A stretch of 64,000 nt of DNA from Haloarcula mannanilytica (GTDB lineage: Archaea > Halobacteriota > Halobacteria > Halobacteriales > Haloarculaceae): NCBI RefSeq assembly GCF_005406125.1, contig NZ_BIXZ01000005.1, forward strand, positions 124,001 to 188,000. The letters are read 5' to 3'. Shown one piece after another: positions 9,540-18,641 of this stretch (the stretch's first letter is position 1; each line of letters starts with the position of its first letter). Position numbers and translations under genes: made by a program. Under the pieces are notes generated by a model. It was not told the DNA's origin and searched no databases. It was given only the letters and a program-made list of their open reading frames with translations.

Positions 9540-11792
9540 ATGGGACTTGACGAGGACGCACTGGAGTACCACCGGAGCGAGCCGCCGGGAAAGATAGAGA
9601 TCGCGACGACGAAACCGACGAACACGCAGCGAGACCTCTCGCTGGCGTACTCGCCCGGCGTGGCCGCGCCGTGTAACGAGATCGACAAAGACCCCGAGAA
9701 GGCCTTCGAGTACACGGCCAAGGGGAACCTCGTCGGAGTCGTCTCCGACGGGTCCGCCGTGCTCGGCCTCGGCGACATCGGCCCGGAAGCCGGCAAACCG
9801 GTGATGGAGGGAAAGGGCGTGCTGTTCAAGCGCTTCGCCGACATCGACGTGTTCGACGTGGAACTGGACACCGACGACGCCGAGGCGATGATACAGACGG
9901 TCCAGGCGATGGAGCCGACCTTCGGCGGCATCAACCTCGAAGACATCGCGGCCCCGGAGTGTTTCGAGGTCGAACGCCGACTCAGCGACAAACTGGACAT
10001 CCCCGTGTTCCACGATGACCAACACGGGACTGCAATCATCTCCGGCGCGGCGATGGTCAACGCGGCCGATATCGCCGAGAAGGACCTGGAAGACCTGGAG
10101 GTCGTCTTTTCGGGTGCCGGGGCCTCCGCTATCGCCTCGGCGAAGTTCTACGTCTCGCTGGGCGTCTCGAAGGACAACATCACGATGTGTGACTCCTCGG
10201 GTATCATCACCGAAGACCGGGCCGCCCACGAGGACCTCAACCGGTTCAAACAGGAGTTCGCCCGAGACATCCCGGAAGGCGACCTCGCCGACGCGATGGA
10301 GGGCACTGACGTGTTCGTCGGGCTCTCCGTCGGCGGCATCGTCGACCAGGAGATGGTGCGGTCGATGGCCAGCGACCCCATCATCTTCGCGATGGCGAAC
10401 CCGGACCCCGAAATCGCCTACGAGGACGCCAAGTCGGCCCGCGACGACACGGTCATCATGGCGACGGGCCGCTCGGACTACCCGAATCAGGTCAACAACG
10501 TGCTGGGCTTCCCGTTCATCTTCCGCGGTGCACTCGACGTGCGGGCGACCGAAATCAACGAGGAGATGAAGGTCGCGGCGGCCCGCGCGCTGGCCGACCT
10601 CGCAAAGCAGGACGTACCTGACGAGGTCGTCAAGGCCTACGGCGACCAGCCCCTGCAGTTCGGCCCGGACTACATCATCCCGAAACCACTGGACCCGCGG
10701 GTCCTGTTCGAGGTGACCCCCGCAGTCGCGGAGGCCGCTATCGAGAGCGGTGCGGCACGGACGGAAATCGACACGGACGCCTACGTCGAGAAACTCGAAG
10801 CCCGGCTCGGCAAGTCCCGTGAGATGATGCGCGTCGTGCTCAACAAGGCCAAGAGCGACCCGAAGCGGGTCGTCCTCGCCGAGGGCCACGACGAGAAGAT
10901 GATCCGCGCGGCCTACCAGCTCGTCGACCAGGGCATCGCCGAACCGGTCCTCATCGGCGACGCCGACCGCATCGAGTCGACGCGCCGGAAGTTCGGCCTG
11001 GAGTTCGACCCCATCGTCGTCGATCCGGAGACGGCCGACGTGGCCGACTACGCTGACCGGCTGTACGAACTCCGACAGCGAAACGGCGTCACGCGCCGCG
11101 AGGCCGAGGAACTGGTCCGGGACGGGAACTACCTCGGCAGCGTGATGGTCGAGATGGGCGACGCCGACGCAATGCTGACCGGCCTGACCCACCACTACCC
11201 CTCGGCCCTGCGTCCGCCGCTACAGGTCATCGGCACGGCCGACGACGCCGACTACGCGGCCGGCGTGTACATGCTGACGTTCAAGAACCGTGTCATCTTC
11301 TGTGCCGACACCACGGTCAATCAGGACCCCGACACGGACGTACTGGAGGAGGTCACCCGCCACACCGGGGAACTGGCCCGCCGGTTCAACGTCGAACCGC
11401 GGGCGGCGATGCTGTCGTACTCGAACTTCGGCAGCGTCGACAACCCCGGGACGAAGAAGATCCGTCGGGCGGTCTCCCGCCTACAGGACGACGACCGCGT
11501 GGACTTCCCGGTCGACGGGGAGATGCAGGCCGACACCGCCGTCGTCGAGGACATCCTCACCGACACGTACGACTTCGCCGAACTCGACGACGCCGCAAAC
11601 GTGCTCGTGTTCCCCAACCTCGAAGCCGGGAACATCGGCTACAAACTGCTCCAGCGGCTGGGCGGCGCTGAGGCCATCGGACCGATGCTCGTCGGCATGG
11701 ACAAGCCGGTCCACGTCCTCCAGCGCGGCGACGAGGTCAAAGACATCGTGAACCTCGCCGGCGTCGCCGTCGTCGACGCTCAGCAGGACTAA
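9540..11792 (+). CDS. maeB: NAD(P)-dependent malic enzyme, MaeB type with phosphotransacetylase-like tail
   Basis: This 750-residue fusion oxidatively decarboxylates malate to pyruvate. The malic enzyme part (about 1-420) has YSPGVAAPC, the metal-binding region [26 protein letters not shown], the nucleotide-binding [10 protein letters not shown] and [10 protein letters not shown]. The C-terminal part (about 430-750) resembles phosphate acetyltransferase ([16 protein letters not shown]). In known MaeB enzymes that tail is regulatory and binds acyl-CoA effectors without clear transferase activity. The gene is monocistronic as far as can be seen and is probably leaderless. Together with PpsA later in the window it could supply PEP from C4 acids. 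Confidence 0.95.
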   Translation: MGLDEDALEYHRSEPPGKIEIATTKPTNTQRDLSLAYSPGVAAPCNEIDKDPEKAFEYTAKGNLVGVVSDGSAVLGLGDIGPEAGKPVMEGKGVLFKRFADIDVFDVELDTDDAEAMIQTVQAMEPTFGGINLEDIAAPECFEVERRLSDKLDIPVFHDDQHGTAIISGAAMVNAADIAEKDLEDLEVVFSGAGASAIASAKFYVSLGVSKDNITMCDSSGIITEDRAAHEDLNRFKQEFARDIPEGDLADAMEGTDVFVGLSVGGIVDQEMVRSMASDPIIFAMANPDPEIAYEDAKSARDDTVIMATGRSDYPNQVNNVLGFPFIFRGALDVRATEINEEMKVAAARALADLAKQDVPDEVVKAYGDQPLQFGPDYIIPKPLDPRVLFEVTPAVAEAAIESGAARTEIDTDAYVEKLEARLGKSREMMRVVLNKAKSDPKRVVLAEGHDEKMIRAAYQLVDQGIAEPVLIGDADRIESTRRKFGLEFDPIVVDPETADVADYADRLYELRQRNGVTRREAEELVRDGNYLGSVMVEMGDADAMLTGLTHHYPSALRPPLQVIGTADDADYAAGVYMLTFKNRVIFCADTTVNQDPDTDVLEEVTRHTGELARRFNVEPRAAMLSYSNFGSVDNPGTKKIRRAVSRLQDDDRVDFPVDGEMQADTAVVEDILTDTYDFAELDDAANVLVFPNLEAGNIGYKLLQRLGGAEAIGPMLVGMDKPVHVLQRGDEVKDIVNLAGVAVVDAQQD

Positions 11793-11905
11793 CCGACTAC
11801 CTGTCTTTTCGCAGGAGCTTACCCGTTTGTGAGGCTGTCATAGAACTGTTGTCACGCCCAAGCTGAAATGGTCAGTAGAGGAGAAGGAATGTTCGCGGTG
11901 ACTAC

Positions 11906-12121
11906 CTACTTTTCACTGAACCATCCCGCGTATTCGGGGTTGCCGAGAATTCCTAACCGGTAGTAAAGGAGTAAGAGAATGACTGCCATTAGAAGCCCTG
12001 ATAGAACACCCGATACGAGAGAGTCACCGAAGAAATAAGAGACGAGTCCTATCGCTATTGGCAAAATCAATATAAGTACAACCGACTGCTTTCGGGCGAG
12101 TATATTATCCATTTCAGCCAT
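11906..12121 (-). CDS. Small hypothetical membrane protein (low-GC gene)
   Basis: This 71-residue protein has two predicted transmembrane helices (SVVLILILPIAIGLVSYFF and VLSGLLMAVILLLLYYRLG) and a C-terminal EYAGWFSEK. Base composition is visibly more AT-rich than the flanking housekeeping genes, with codons such as ATA, AGA and TTA that neighbours avoid, suggesting recent acquisition. I do not recognise the family. The start ATG at 12119-12121 has AT-rich sequence upstream. A second Met three codons in is an alternative start. Confidence 0.5.
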   Translation of the reverse strand: MAEMDNILARKQSVVLILILPIAIGLVSYFFGDSLVSGVLSGLLMAVILLLLYYRLGILGNPEYAGWFSEK

Positions 12122-12308
12122 TATTTGACCAATAACTCTTGGGCCACGTATTCTCTTCGCTGTTCAATTCGCAGACCTACTGAGCGGCTGTTTCAGCTCA
12201 AATCAGAGGGTGAGAATCCTCCGCCTCAATGCGTCTATCCACGCCACACACAAGCCGATTGTGGTTCCGCCGAAACGACTATTGGTAAGACGAGCGTATT
12301 ACGAGTAT

Positions 12309-12590
12309 ATGTCTAAAGCGGACACAAACGACGACGACGGAGACGACATCGCCACGGTGAACTTCAAAGTCACCGAGTCGTTCCTCGACGAGATCGACGA
12401 TACGTGGCAGGGGCGCGGGTTCAACAGCCGGAGTGAGTTCATCCGGTACACGCTTCGAGACGCCGTTGAGTTCCCGACGTTCGACCGCGACGAACTCGTC
12501 GCTCTGCTCGAAGCCGAGGAGGACATCCGCGAGGGACGAACGACGAGCGCCGAGGAGGCCCGCGAGCGGTTCGGCACGAGCGATGAGTGA
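12309..12590 (+). CDS. Ribbon-helix-helix antitoxin
   Basis: This 93-residue protein contains a MetJ/Arc-type segment: DIATVNFKVTESFLDEIDD forms the beta strand and first helix, and GFNSRSEFIRYTLRDAV the second helix. Such proteins bind operator DNA as dimers and neutralise a cognate toxin through the C-terminal tail. The stop codon overlaps the next gene by 8 bp (ATGAGTGA), the usual antitoxin-first arrangement. The ATG at 12309 is chosen because the upstream in-frame extension is basic and lacks family features. It probably autorepresses its own promoter in the AT-rich region just upstream. Confidence 0.85.
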   Translation: MSKADTNDDDGDDIATVNFKVTESFLDEIDDTWQGRGFNSRSEFIRYTLRDAVEFPTFDRDELVALLEAEEDIREGRTTSAEEARERFGTSDE

Positions 12591-12867
12591 CGACGGGTGG
12601 ACGTGGGAACTTTCATCGACGGCCGAAGACGACCTTGACGATCTATCTCCCGCCGAGCAAGACCGGATACTCGACAAGCTCGATGAGATCGTCTCCTCGC
12701 CGTGGCGCGACCCGCCGGACTACGGCGAGCCACTCCAGAACAGTCCGTACAAGAAGATTCGCATCGGGGAGTTTCGACTGTCCGTGAGTTTCCGGCAGGA
12801 CGACCAGCGGCTCGTCGTCGCACGTATCAAACGTCGGAGCGGCGCGTACACCGCTGACGATGACTAA
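12583..12867 (+). CDS. RelE/ParE-type toxin
   Basis: This 94-residue protein has the compact RelE/ParE fold pattern: WTWELSSTAEDDLDDL, a helical middle with AEQDRILDKLDEIV, then the beta-strand core KKIRIGEFRLSVSFRQDDQRLVVARIKRRSG. The RxGxxRL-like core followed by the VxRIxxR strand is typical of the family. It overlaps the antitoxin gene by 8 bp. Whether it cleaves mRNA on the ribosome (RelE) or poisons gyrase (ParE) cannot be told from the sequence. It lies in the low-GC accessory pocket. Confidence 0.85.
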   Translation: MSDDGWTWELSSTAEDDLDDLSPAEQDRILDKLDEIVSSPWRDPPDYGEPLQNSPYKKIRIGEFRLSVSFRQDDQRLVVARIKRRSGAYTADDD

Positions 12868-13108
12868 GGGAAGACTATACCGCCGACAGCGTGGTTCTTG
12901 ATAGATTCGGGGCTCTGCAGAAACCTCTAACAGATTACATATCCTGTCCCGACTGCGGTCAATACGCAGTCCGACTGTGGGGGCAATTCAGACCATCTTG
13001 ACTGAAAACAACACCCTACGAAGAGTTGTATGACCCTCCGGTTCTATCGAGGGACAAAGTAGCCCCGCTAAAAGACACAGCGTTCTGGCCCGTCGCCGGA
13101 ACGCGATG

Positions 13109-13369
13109 TCACGTATCGCCTCGCCGTCGACCGCGGGTCGGTGGGTGGAGGAAGAGTGCATCGACGACGGCCACAGCGCCGACAAGTGACGCGCCAGCGA
13201 TTGCTGCCTGGAATGAGAGGCCCAGAACAACCGCGGCGACGAGTGTCAGGACGAACACCGCGGGGATGACGGCGAGTACGAGGTCGTGCCGCGTCGGCGA
13301 CTGACGCGGCAACAGTTGCTCGGCGTACTGTCCGCTGAAACCGTCCGGTCCGTCAGTTCTGGTACTCAA
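13109..13369 (-). CDS. Small two-helix membrane protein with a TTG start
   Basis: This 86-residue protein has two hydrophobic helices (DLVLAVIPAVFVLTLVAAVV and AAIAGASLVGAVAVVDALFL) and a basic C-terminal tail (PTRGRRRGD). The start is TTG at 13367-13369, supported by a full Shine-Dalgarno match six bases upstream. Similar small membrane proteins are common and uncharacterised in haloarchaea. No functional motif is visible. An AT-rich promoter (TTTATATATTAG on the minus strand near 13410) lies upstream. Confidence 0.65.
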   Translation of the reverse strand: MSTRTDGPDGFSGQYAEQLLPRQSPTRHDLVLAVIPAVFVLTLVAAVVLGLSFQAAIAGASLVGAVAVVDALFLHPPTRGRRRGDT

Positions 13370-13720
13370 CGTAACTCACCTCCCACTGTATACTATCCTA
13401 TTTCTAATATATAAAATTTGGTCTGTGTGACGTTACCCAAACGTACGTAAGAACGGAGTCGATGATCGTCATAAGTTATGAGGTAGATATACGTTGACGA
13501 GTAGCCGATACAACAGCCGGGATCGGGTCGTTACGGTGTTTTCCACGGGTAAGCGTGTTTTCTCACAGAAGCGTAGATGTATGTAACTATCCGTAATTAT
13601 TCACGACGGGTTGGCAAACGCAGATGCAACGGAGCGATAACGACGAAGTGGAGAGACAGAGCAGTAACCGCGATGTGGTAGAAAGCTTGCGTGTCGCCGG
13701 CTTTGGCCAGCCGGGTCCTG
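13370..13720. other. Intergenic region without a recognised gene
   Basis: About 350 bp between the small membrane protein and the convergently read end of the RNase H-like gene. The left third is AT-rich and holds the membrane protein promoter. The rest contains an imperfect direct repeat of GTGTTTTC around 13538-13563. No convincing open frame, tRNA or IS end was seen. Confidence 0.5.
13376..13383 (-). promoter_or_regulatory. Shine-Dalgarno site fixing a TTG start
   Basis: The minus strand reads GGAGGTGA six bases before TTG at 13369, complementary to the 3' end of archaeal 16S rRNA. Strong Shine-Dalgarno sites are uncommon for first genes in haloarchaea, so this supports the non-ATG start. 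Confidence 0.7.
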
Positions 13721-14383
13721 TCAGTCCGACACGCCGCCACGCTCCGCGCGGGACGGGGGCGGGACACGCTCGTTTACGGTCGGCGCGTCAGGGAGGACAC
13801 ACCGGTCCGGTTCGGTGTTGACGTGGGCATACTCCTCAGGGGTGTTCGCCAGCGGATGCGCAGGATTGCGGTCACCGGAAATCCGCGCCGCGCGGACCTC
13901 ACCGAACCCGTTGATACGCGCCTGAATGCCGCGCCAGTGCAGCCCCGTCGACGGCGGGACGGAGACGGAATGTGGCGGCTCATAGGCGGAGCCGTGGGAC
14001 GCCAGCACCTCCGCGTTCACGTTTTCGGCGAGCTGGTCGTGGTCGATGAGCAGTCCGACGCGGGCGTTGGGCGGAGCCCGTCTCGCTAGCACGTCAAGCC
14101 CGAGATGGAGCGCCCGGTACTCCGCGACGTTGTTATCGGGACATGTGTCGGGGACCGACAGCCTGACGACGCGCTCACCGTCGAGGGTTTCGATGACGAC
14201 ACCCAGCCCGCCCGTCGGGCTGTCCGACTCGCTGTCGGGCGATGTCGTGCCACCGTGGGGTCTGAACGACCCGTCTGTGGCGATGTAGAAGTCTCGATGG
14301 TGACTCCGCGGTGGATGCGCGATGTGCGGCGTCGGTGATTCATCGAACAGGTCTCGAAGTGACGGCCGGCCGTAAGCGGCCAT
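13721..14383 (-). CDS. Divergent RNase H-like protein
   Basis: This 220-residue protein has an RNase HI-type fold: the first strand with DFYIATDGSF (Asp37), the acidic helix NNVAEYRAL (Glu88), and a third strand LLIDHDQLAEN. A long C-terminal extension follows. RNase HI removes RNA from RNA/DNA hybrids. Two positions that normally carry catalytic aspartate look shifted: the family D-S-Q-L reads H-D-Q-L here, and the last Asp (A-D-x-L-A) reads A-H-P-L-A. The start at MAAYGRPSL is preferred over an in-frame extension of 59 residues lacking homology features. Activity is therefore uncertain. Confidence 0.75.
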   Translation of the reverse strand: MAAYGRPSLRDLFDESPTPHIAHPPRSHHRDFYIATDGSFRPHGGTTSPDSESDSPTGGLGVVIETLDGERVVRLSVPDTCPDNNVAEYRALHLGLDVLARRAPPNARVGLLIDHDQLAENVNAEVLASHGSAYEPPHSVSVPPSTGLHWRGIQARINGFGEVRAARISGDRNPAHPLANTPEEYAHVNTEPDRCVLPDAPTVNERVPPPSRAERGGVSD

Positions 14384-14560
14384 AGTTTCCGTTGGGTAAG
14401 CAGGATAATAAATATATTCCCTCGATGGGGTCCATGGCCCAGTCCAGCAGTTTTGTACCCTTCGACGCACCTGATTCCCATCCTGAGAGCTCGGAGCGAC
14501 TATTCCGAATCGGAGTGAGAAAGAGTTATATCGACATAGAACTATGTTACCAATACACAT

Positions 14561-14674
14561 ATGACTCCGACGAAAATTCGTGAACGACTGGAAGAGTCAG
14601 AGGACCGGGTCGATAAAGAGCTGTTCGTCAGCGCGTTAGAGTACGTCCGGGACGACGGTCGCGGCCGTCGCTAA
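14561..14674 (+). CDS. Short orphan ORF, 37 residues
   Basis: The predicted peptide is strongly charged and helical (MTPTKIRERLEESEDRVDKE, then LFVSALEYVRDDGRGRR). It starts after an AT-rich stretch containing AGAGTTATATCGAC that could hold a promoter. Codon use is haloarchaeal in style. It may be a genuine micro-protein or the surviving 5' end of a longer gene broken by a deletion. The following sequence to 14780 is non-coding and contains repeated GCTAGC-like words. The family is not recognised. Confidence 0.35.
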   Translation: MTPTKIRERLEESEDRVDKELFVSALEYVRDDGRGRR

Positions 14675-14780
14675 CCGTATTTTTATCGGGGCTAGCGGAG
14701 GGAGGAGCTGGCTAGCGATAGCGAGCGGAGCGACTAGCAATTCGAGCGACACCGGCTGCCGTTCGGTCCGCCGGCCCTGC

Positions 14781-15476
14781 TCAGTTGTCGGTGAGTTGCC
14801 AGCCGCCGCTGACCGAATCGACGACGCCGCGCCGTTCCATCTCGGTGGTGACTTCGCCCAATCGGTCGGGCTGTGCGATTTCCAGATCCGTGTGGCTGAC
14901 GCCGTGGTACTCCCGCAGTAGGCGACGGATGTCGTCTTCGGTGTGGGCCTGCTGGTCGCTCTTTTCCATGACGCCCGCGATGAGTTCGACCATGTCCTCG
15001 ACGAAGTTCCAGGGATAGACGACCCAGGTCCACTCGTCGAGGCGCTCGCCGACGAACTCCGGCTCGTGGTCGCTGGTCTGGAGCAACTGGAGCGTCGCCG
15101 TTCGGACGCTGCTTGGGTTTCGGTCACGCACGCACTCGGCGGCCGTCTCGATGGACTGGCCGGTGTCGGCGATGTCGTCAACGACCAGCACGTCCTTCCC
15201 CTCGACCGCACCGTCGGCCAGCGGGTATTTGATCTGTGCCTCCTCGCCTTTCGCCGCGGTCCCGACGTAGTGTTCGACCTTCAGGCTCGCCAGGTCGTCC
15301 AGCCCGAGAAAGTCACAGAGACAGCGTCCGCCGAACCAGCCGCCCCGTGCCAGCGCAACAACCACGTCGGGTTCGAACTCTGCGGCTTTTACGTCGTCGG
15401 CCACGTCGCGACAGAGCCCGTAGATGTACTCCCAGTCGGTGATGGTACACGAAAACTCGTCCGGTAGCTCGCCCAT
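14781..15476 (-). CDS. Phosphoribosyltransferase (COG2236-like)
   Basis: This 231-residue protein has a type I phosphoribosyltransferase domain in the first 150 residues. VVVALARGGWFGGR forms the pyrophosphate loop region, and KDVLVVDDIADTGQS is the PRPP-binding motif with its acidic pair. The C-terminal 80 residues form a helical domain ending in a winged-helix-like stretch (LGEVTTEMERRGVV). Archaeal COG2236 proteins are linked to purine base salvage (hypoxanthine, guanine or xanthine), but the substrate cannot be assigned here. No operon partner is adjacent. Confidence 0.85.
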   Translation of the reverse strand: MGELPDEFSCTITDWEYIYGLCRDVADDVKAAEFEPDVVVALARGGWFGGRCLCDFLGLDDLASLKVEHYVGTAAKGEEAQIKYPLADGAVEGKDVLVVDDIADTGQSIETAAECVRDRNPSSVRTATLQLLQTSDHEPEFVGERLDEWTWVVYPWNFVEDMVELIAGVMEKSDQQAHTEDDIRRLLREYHGVSHTDLEIAQPDRLGEVTTEMERRGVVDSVSGGWQLTDN

Positions 15477-15547
15477 ACGAGATGGCGTGTGTGGCTGGAC
15501 TTAACCGTTGCATATTCCGCGTCAGTCACCGACCCCGCAGCGGGCCG

Positions 15548-16930
15548 CTACGCGTCCGGGTCGCCTTTCCGGAACTCCCGGAGGAGGACCGTCGCGTAGC
15601 TCCCCTTCGGCAGCGAGAACGAGAACGTCAGGTCGGCCCCGTCGCGCTCGACACCGAGGTCCGTCCGGAGCAGGATGGCCCGCCGCGTTCCGTCGCTGTC
15701 GAACGCGCCGGGGAGGTCGAAATCGGCCTGACTGAGGCCAATATCGTCGAGCACCTCGCGGGCGATATCCCCCGGCTCACCGCTACCGAGTTCGGTGTCG
15801 GTCCCGACCAGCGGCGCAGTGACGAAGGCCCGGCCGCGCTCGCAGTGGCGCTCGACGGTCGACAGCCGCTCCGCGGTGACCTGCTGTGTGCGGTCGGCGT
15901 CCGGAATCGGGAAGTCCTCGGGCGCGTCGCTGTCCCGGAAACAGACCACGTCACCCTCGACGGGTCGGTCGAAGGGCAGTCCCCGCTCCAGCCGCTCCGA
16001 GAGGATGCGGTTGAAGACGTAGGACTGAGCGGCGTTGACGAACAGCGACTGGAGGTTCGACGGGAGTTGTTCCAGCGCCTCGCGGAAATCGGCTGGCTCG
16101 TCGGCCCCGTTCTCGACCAGCCGATGGCAGATGGAGCGCTCGTAGCCCAGCGCGCCGGGGAGTTTGTCGAGCGCGCCGGCCCAGTCGTGGGTTTCGTCGA
16201 CGTACGCGCGTGCTTCTTGCGTTGACTCGGGTTCGCGCTCGTTCGGGTTCCCGACATAGGCGAGGACCGCCTCCCGCCACTCGCCGCGGGCGATTGCGAG
16301 CCCGACCTCGTGGGTGACCGGCCGGCGCGACCCGAACCGCTGCTGGCCGAAGTAGTTCGGCACGCCGACGGTCGTCTCGCCGTCCGGCAGCGTGGAATCG
16401 GCGGAGCGGTCCTCGCTCGCCGTTGGCTCGGTCCCGGCAGCGAACGTCGTGAGGTCCGCCACGACGCTGGCGGCGTTTTCCGTGTTCTCGGTGTCCCGAA
16501 CGACGATCTCGAAGGCGTTACCCGCCAGATCGCCAAAGAGGATGGGGCGGCCGGCGCGACCGATGACCTCAATGTCCGTGCCACCGATCTCCGGTAGTTC
16601 CTCGGCCCCGATTCCCTTCACCGAGAACAGTTGCGTCGTGATCGCACGCTTGTCTTTCGTCCCCGCCCACGACACCCGTTCGCGGGAGATGCCCAGGCGG
16701 TCGGAGAACTTGCTGGCGAAGTCGTTGGTCTCCCAGTTCCGTAGCTCTGCCCGGAAGACCAGATGCGGGTACGCGCCGGTGTCGGCGTCCACCGGCTCGG
16801 TGTCGAATGCCTCCAGTTCCCGAACGCGGAAGTCCGCAGGTGAGGAACGGAGACGGCCGCCCACCCCGTCGGCGTCGCTGACGTAGTACTCCATGCCGAC
16901 TGCCTGCTCGATTGGGTGGGCCGATTGCAT
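15548..16930 (-). CDS. truD: tRNA pseudouridine(13) synthase TruD
   Basis: This 460-residue enzyme isomerises U13 in tRNA. The catalytic motif AGTKDKRA contains the nucleophilic aspartate, and [13 protein letters not shown] is the second TruD signature. The large insertion between them is the TRUD domain. The protein is longer than bacterial TruD (about 350 residues), as is usual for archaeal and eukaryotic Pus7-type members. The start [10 protein letters not shown] is selected; an in-frame extension of 24 residues overlaps the promoter region of the divergent zinc-ribbon gene. Confidence 0.95.
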   Translation of the reverse strand: MQSAHPIEQAVGMEYYVSDADGVGGRLRSSPADFRVRELEAFDTEPVDADTGAYPHLVFRAELRNWETNDFASKFSDRLGISRERVSWAGTKDKRAITTQLFSVKGIGAEELPEIGGTDIEVIGRAGRPILFGDLAGNAFEIVVRDTENTENAASVVADLTTFAAGTEPTASEDRSADSTLPDGETTVGVPNYFGQQRFGSRRPVTHEVGLAIARGEWREAVLAYVGNPNEREPESTQEARAYVDETHDWAGALDKLPGALGYERSICHRLVENGADEPADFREALEQLPSNLQSLFVNAAQSYVFNRILSERLERGLPFDRPVEGDVVCFRDSDAPEDFPIPDADRTQQVTAERLSTVERHCERGRAFVTAPLVGTDTELGSGEPGDIAREVLDDIGLSQADFDLPGAFDSDGTRRAILLRTDLGVERDGADLTFSFSLPKGSYATVLLREFRKGDPDA

Positions 16931-17070
16931 TGAGTGGATGTTCGTGGGTCGGCGCTTAGGGTTGGCGTTTGCGGACTCCCACGGTCCCGCATCGCCCGGC
17001 ACCTAGTGTTATCACGGCACACATTCTATCTGCGAATAGGTCGTGGCTGTGTTGGCGACCGGAGAGTACG

Positions 17071-17199
17071 ATGCCAAAGCTAGCATGTAAGAGCTGCGGA
17101 CGAGAGATCACGTTCGATAGGGAGGGCCAGGAAGGTCGCGCGCCGATGCGGTACTGCCCGCGCTGTGGCGAGGAGTTCCCGCCACGGGACGAGTGGTAG
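17071..17199 (+). CDS. Small zinc-ribbon protein
   Basis: This 42-residue protein contains one treble-clef or rubredoxin-like zinc site: CKSC near residues 6-9 and CPRC near 29-32. Between them lies ITFDREGQEGRAPMRY. Such mini zinc ribbons are frequent in haloarchaea and may bind RNA, DNA or protein partners; no function is established for this one. The gene sits between the truD promoter and the convergent MFS gene, 15 bp from the MFS stop. Confidence 0.75.
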   Translation: MPKLACKSCGREITFDREGQEGRAPMRYCPRCGEEFPPRDEW

Positions 17200-17214
17200 A
17201 TCGGCGCGAAGACC

Positions 17215-18564
17215 TCATTCGTAGGCTTCGAACTCCCGGCCGAAAACAGCGAAGTAGACGACGCCGGCGAGCCCGACGACCGTAGCGACGCCGAAGGCCA
17301 GTTCCGGGCCGGCCTGAATCGTTATCTCATCGACAGCCACCGCCCACTCGCTGCCGTAGAGCCAGCCCCCCAGCGCGGCGCTGGGGATGACTAGCGTGTT
17401 CCGAATCAGGTAGTACGTTCCGGTGACGCGGCCCCCTGCGTCCCGCTCCGCCGGGCCGACAATGAGCGCCTTGTGAGCGGGCAGGCCGGCAAAGCGCAGG
17501 CCGGAGAAGGCAAACAGCAGGACCAGCACCCACTGGTCACCCGGCGCGAAGATGAGCAGCAGTGGGAACACGGCATAGACGAGAAAGCCCAGCGCGACGG
17601 CGGGCTTGAGGCCAGCCCACTCGGTGAGCTTTGCGACGGGGGCCATCGAGAGGATTGCGACGACCATCTCGACGCCGATCAGGACGCCGAAGAAGGCGTC
17701 AGGGCGCAACTGGACGCCGAAGCCAGTGAACCCCACAGAGAGGAACTCCGTGACGACGATGACGAAGAAGACGTACACCATGCCGTTGGCGAAGCGGACG
17801 AACGTATCGGCGACCAGCAGCGGTCGGAGCGTCGCCGGCATCGTCCGCAGATCGTCGATGATCTGGTCCATGCCCTCGAAGGATTTGCCGAGCGTATCTT
17901 CGCTAGCATCGTAGAGGATGTGCTGGGCGATGGTGGCGACGATACCACAAGCCAACGCGACCAGCAGCACGCGCCCGAAGCCGTCGACGAAGGTCGCGGT
18001 CGTGGCAAGCAACGCCGCGGCGGCGAGCGGCCCGAGCAGGAAGCCGATGCGGCGGAACATCTCCGTGCTGGCAAACCCCATCGCCAGCCGCTGTGGCGGG
18101 ACGCTCTGCTTGACGATAGCGAAGGTCGCGCCCAGCCCAAAGGACTTCCAAGCCTGTGCGAGAAAGAGGCCGACGAACACGAGCGTCCAGGCTGGCAGCG
18201 TCGTCCCCCCAAGCGTGATGTCGCCGACGACAGACGCGAGATACCAGATGCCAAAGCCCACTGTCGCCAGCGTCGCGAAAACAGTCAGCGCCAGCCGCGA
18301 GCCGATGCGGTCCGACACCGCGCCGCCAGGGTATGGATACACCGCGCTGATGAGATTCCCGACGCTCCCGTAGAGGCCGATGACGCCGGCGCTGGCCCCC
18401 AGAATCCGCATGTACTCGGGGATATATCGGCTCGTCATCTGGAACGCGAGACTGAACACCAGCATCGACAGCGAGAGCACGAGCACGTCCCGCTCCAGCG
18501 CGAAGAACTGCCGGAAGGAATCGAGCAGGTCGACATCCTCCTCGGCTCCCGTCTCAGTTGCCAT
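17215..18564 (-). CDS. MFS transporter
   Basis: This 449-residue protein has about twelve transmembrane helices. The loop between helices 2 and 3 (GGAVSDRIGSRLALTV) matches the MFS motif GxxxDRxGRR. An N-terminal cytoplasmic lead precedes the first helix, and there is a long central loop (residues about 215-235, SEDTLGKSFEGMDQII). The substrate is unknown. The start is the ATG at 18562-18564 (MATETGAEED); the frame remains open upstream but encodes Arg-rich non-membrane sequence. Confidence 0.88.
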   Translation of the reverse strand: MATETGAEEDVDLLDSFRQFFALERDVLVLSLSMLVFSLAFQMTSRYIPEYMRILGASAGVIGLYGSVGNLISAVYPYPGGAVSDRIGSRLALTVFATLATVGFGIWYLASVVGDITLGGTTLPAWTLVFVGLFLAQAWKSFGLGATFAIVKQSVPPQRLAMGFASTEMFRRIGFLLGPLAAAALLATTATFVDGFGRVLLVALACGIVATIAQHILYDASEDTLGKSFEGMDQIIDDLRTMPATLRPLLVADTFVRFANGMVYVFFVIVVTEFLSVGFTGFGVQLRPDAFFGVLIGVEMVVAILSMAPVAKLTEWAGLKPAVALGFLVYAVFPLLLIFAPGDQWVLVLLFAFSGLRFAGLPAHKALIVGPAERDAGGRVTGTYYLIRNTLVIPSAALGGWLYGSEWAVAVDEITIQAGPELAFGVATVVGLAGVVYFAVFGREFEAYE

Positions 18565-18641
18565 TATCGGACGCAGTCCCCCCAACACCTTAACGCTCGA
18601 AGAAGGGGCAATCGGTCGGTTCGCCGGGGTTGCAGCCCTGC

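Noticed and set aside
9438-11195. Long open frame antisense to malic enzyme
   Set aside because: It mirrors the codon bias of the sense gene (G/C third positions) and encodes Val/Asp/Arg-rich sequence with no family motifs.
11815-11880. Sequence resembling an insertion-sequence end (GAGGCTGTCATAGAAC and following)
   Set aside because: Reminiscent of haloarchaeal IS termini, but no matching inverted end or transposase fragment was found nearby.
12988-13230. Minus-strand open frame overlapping the small membrane protein gene
   Set aside because: No recognisable family, and the overlapping frame has a strong Shine-Dalgarno site and two clean membrane helices.
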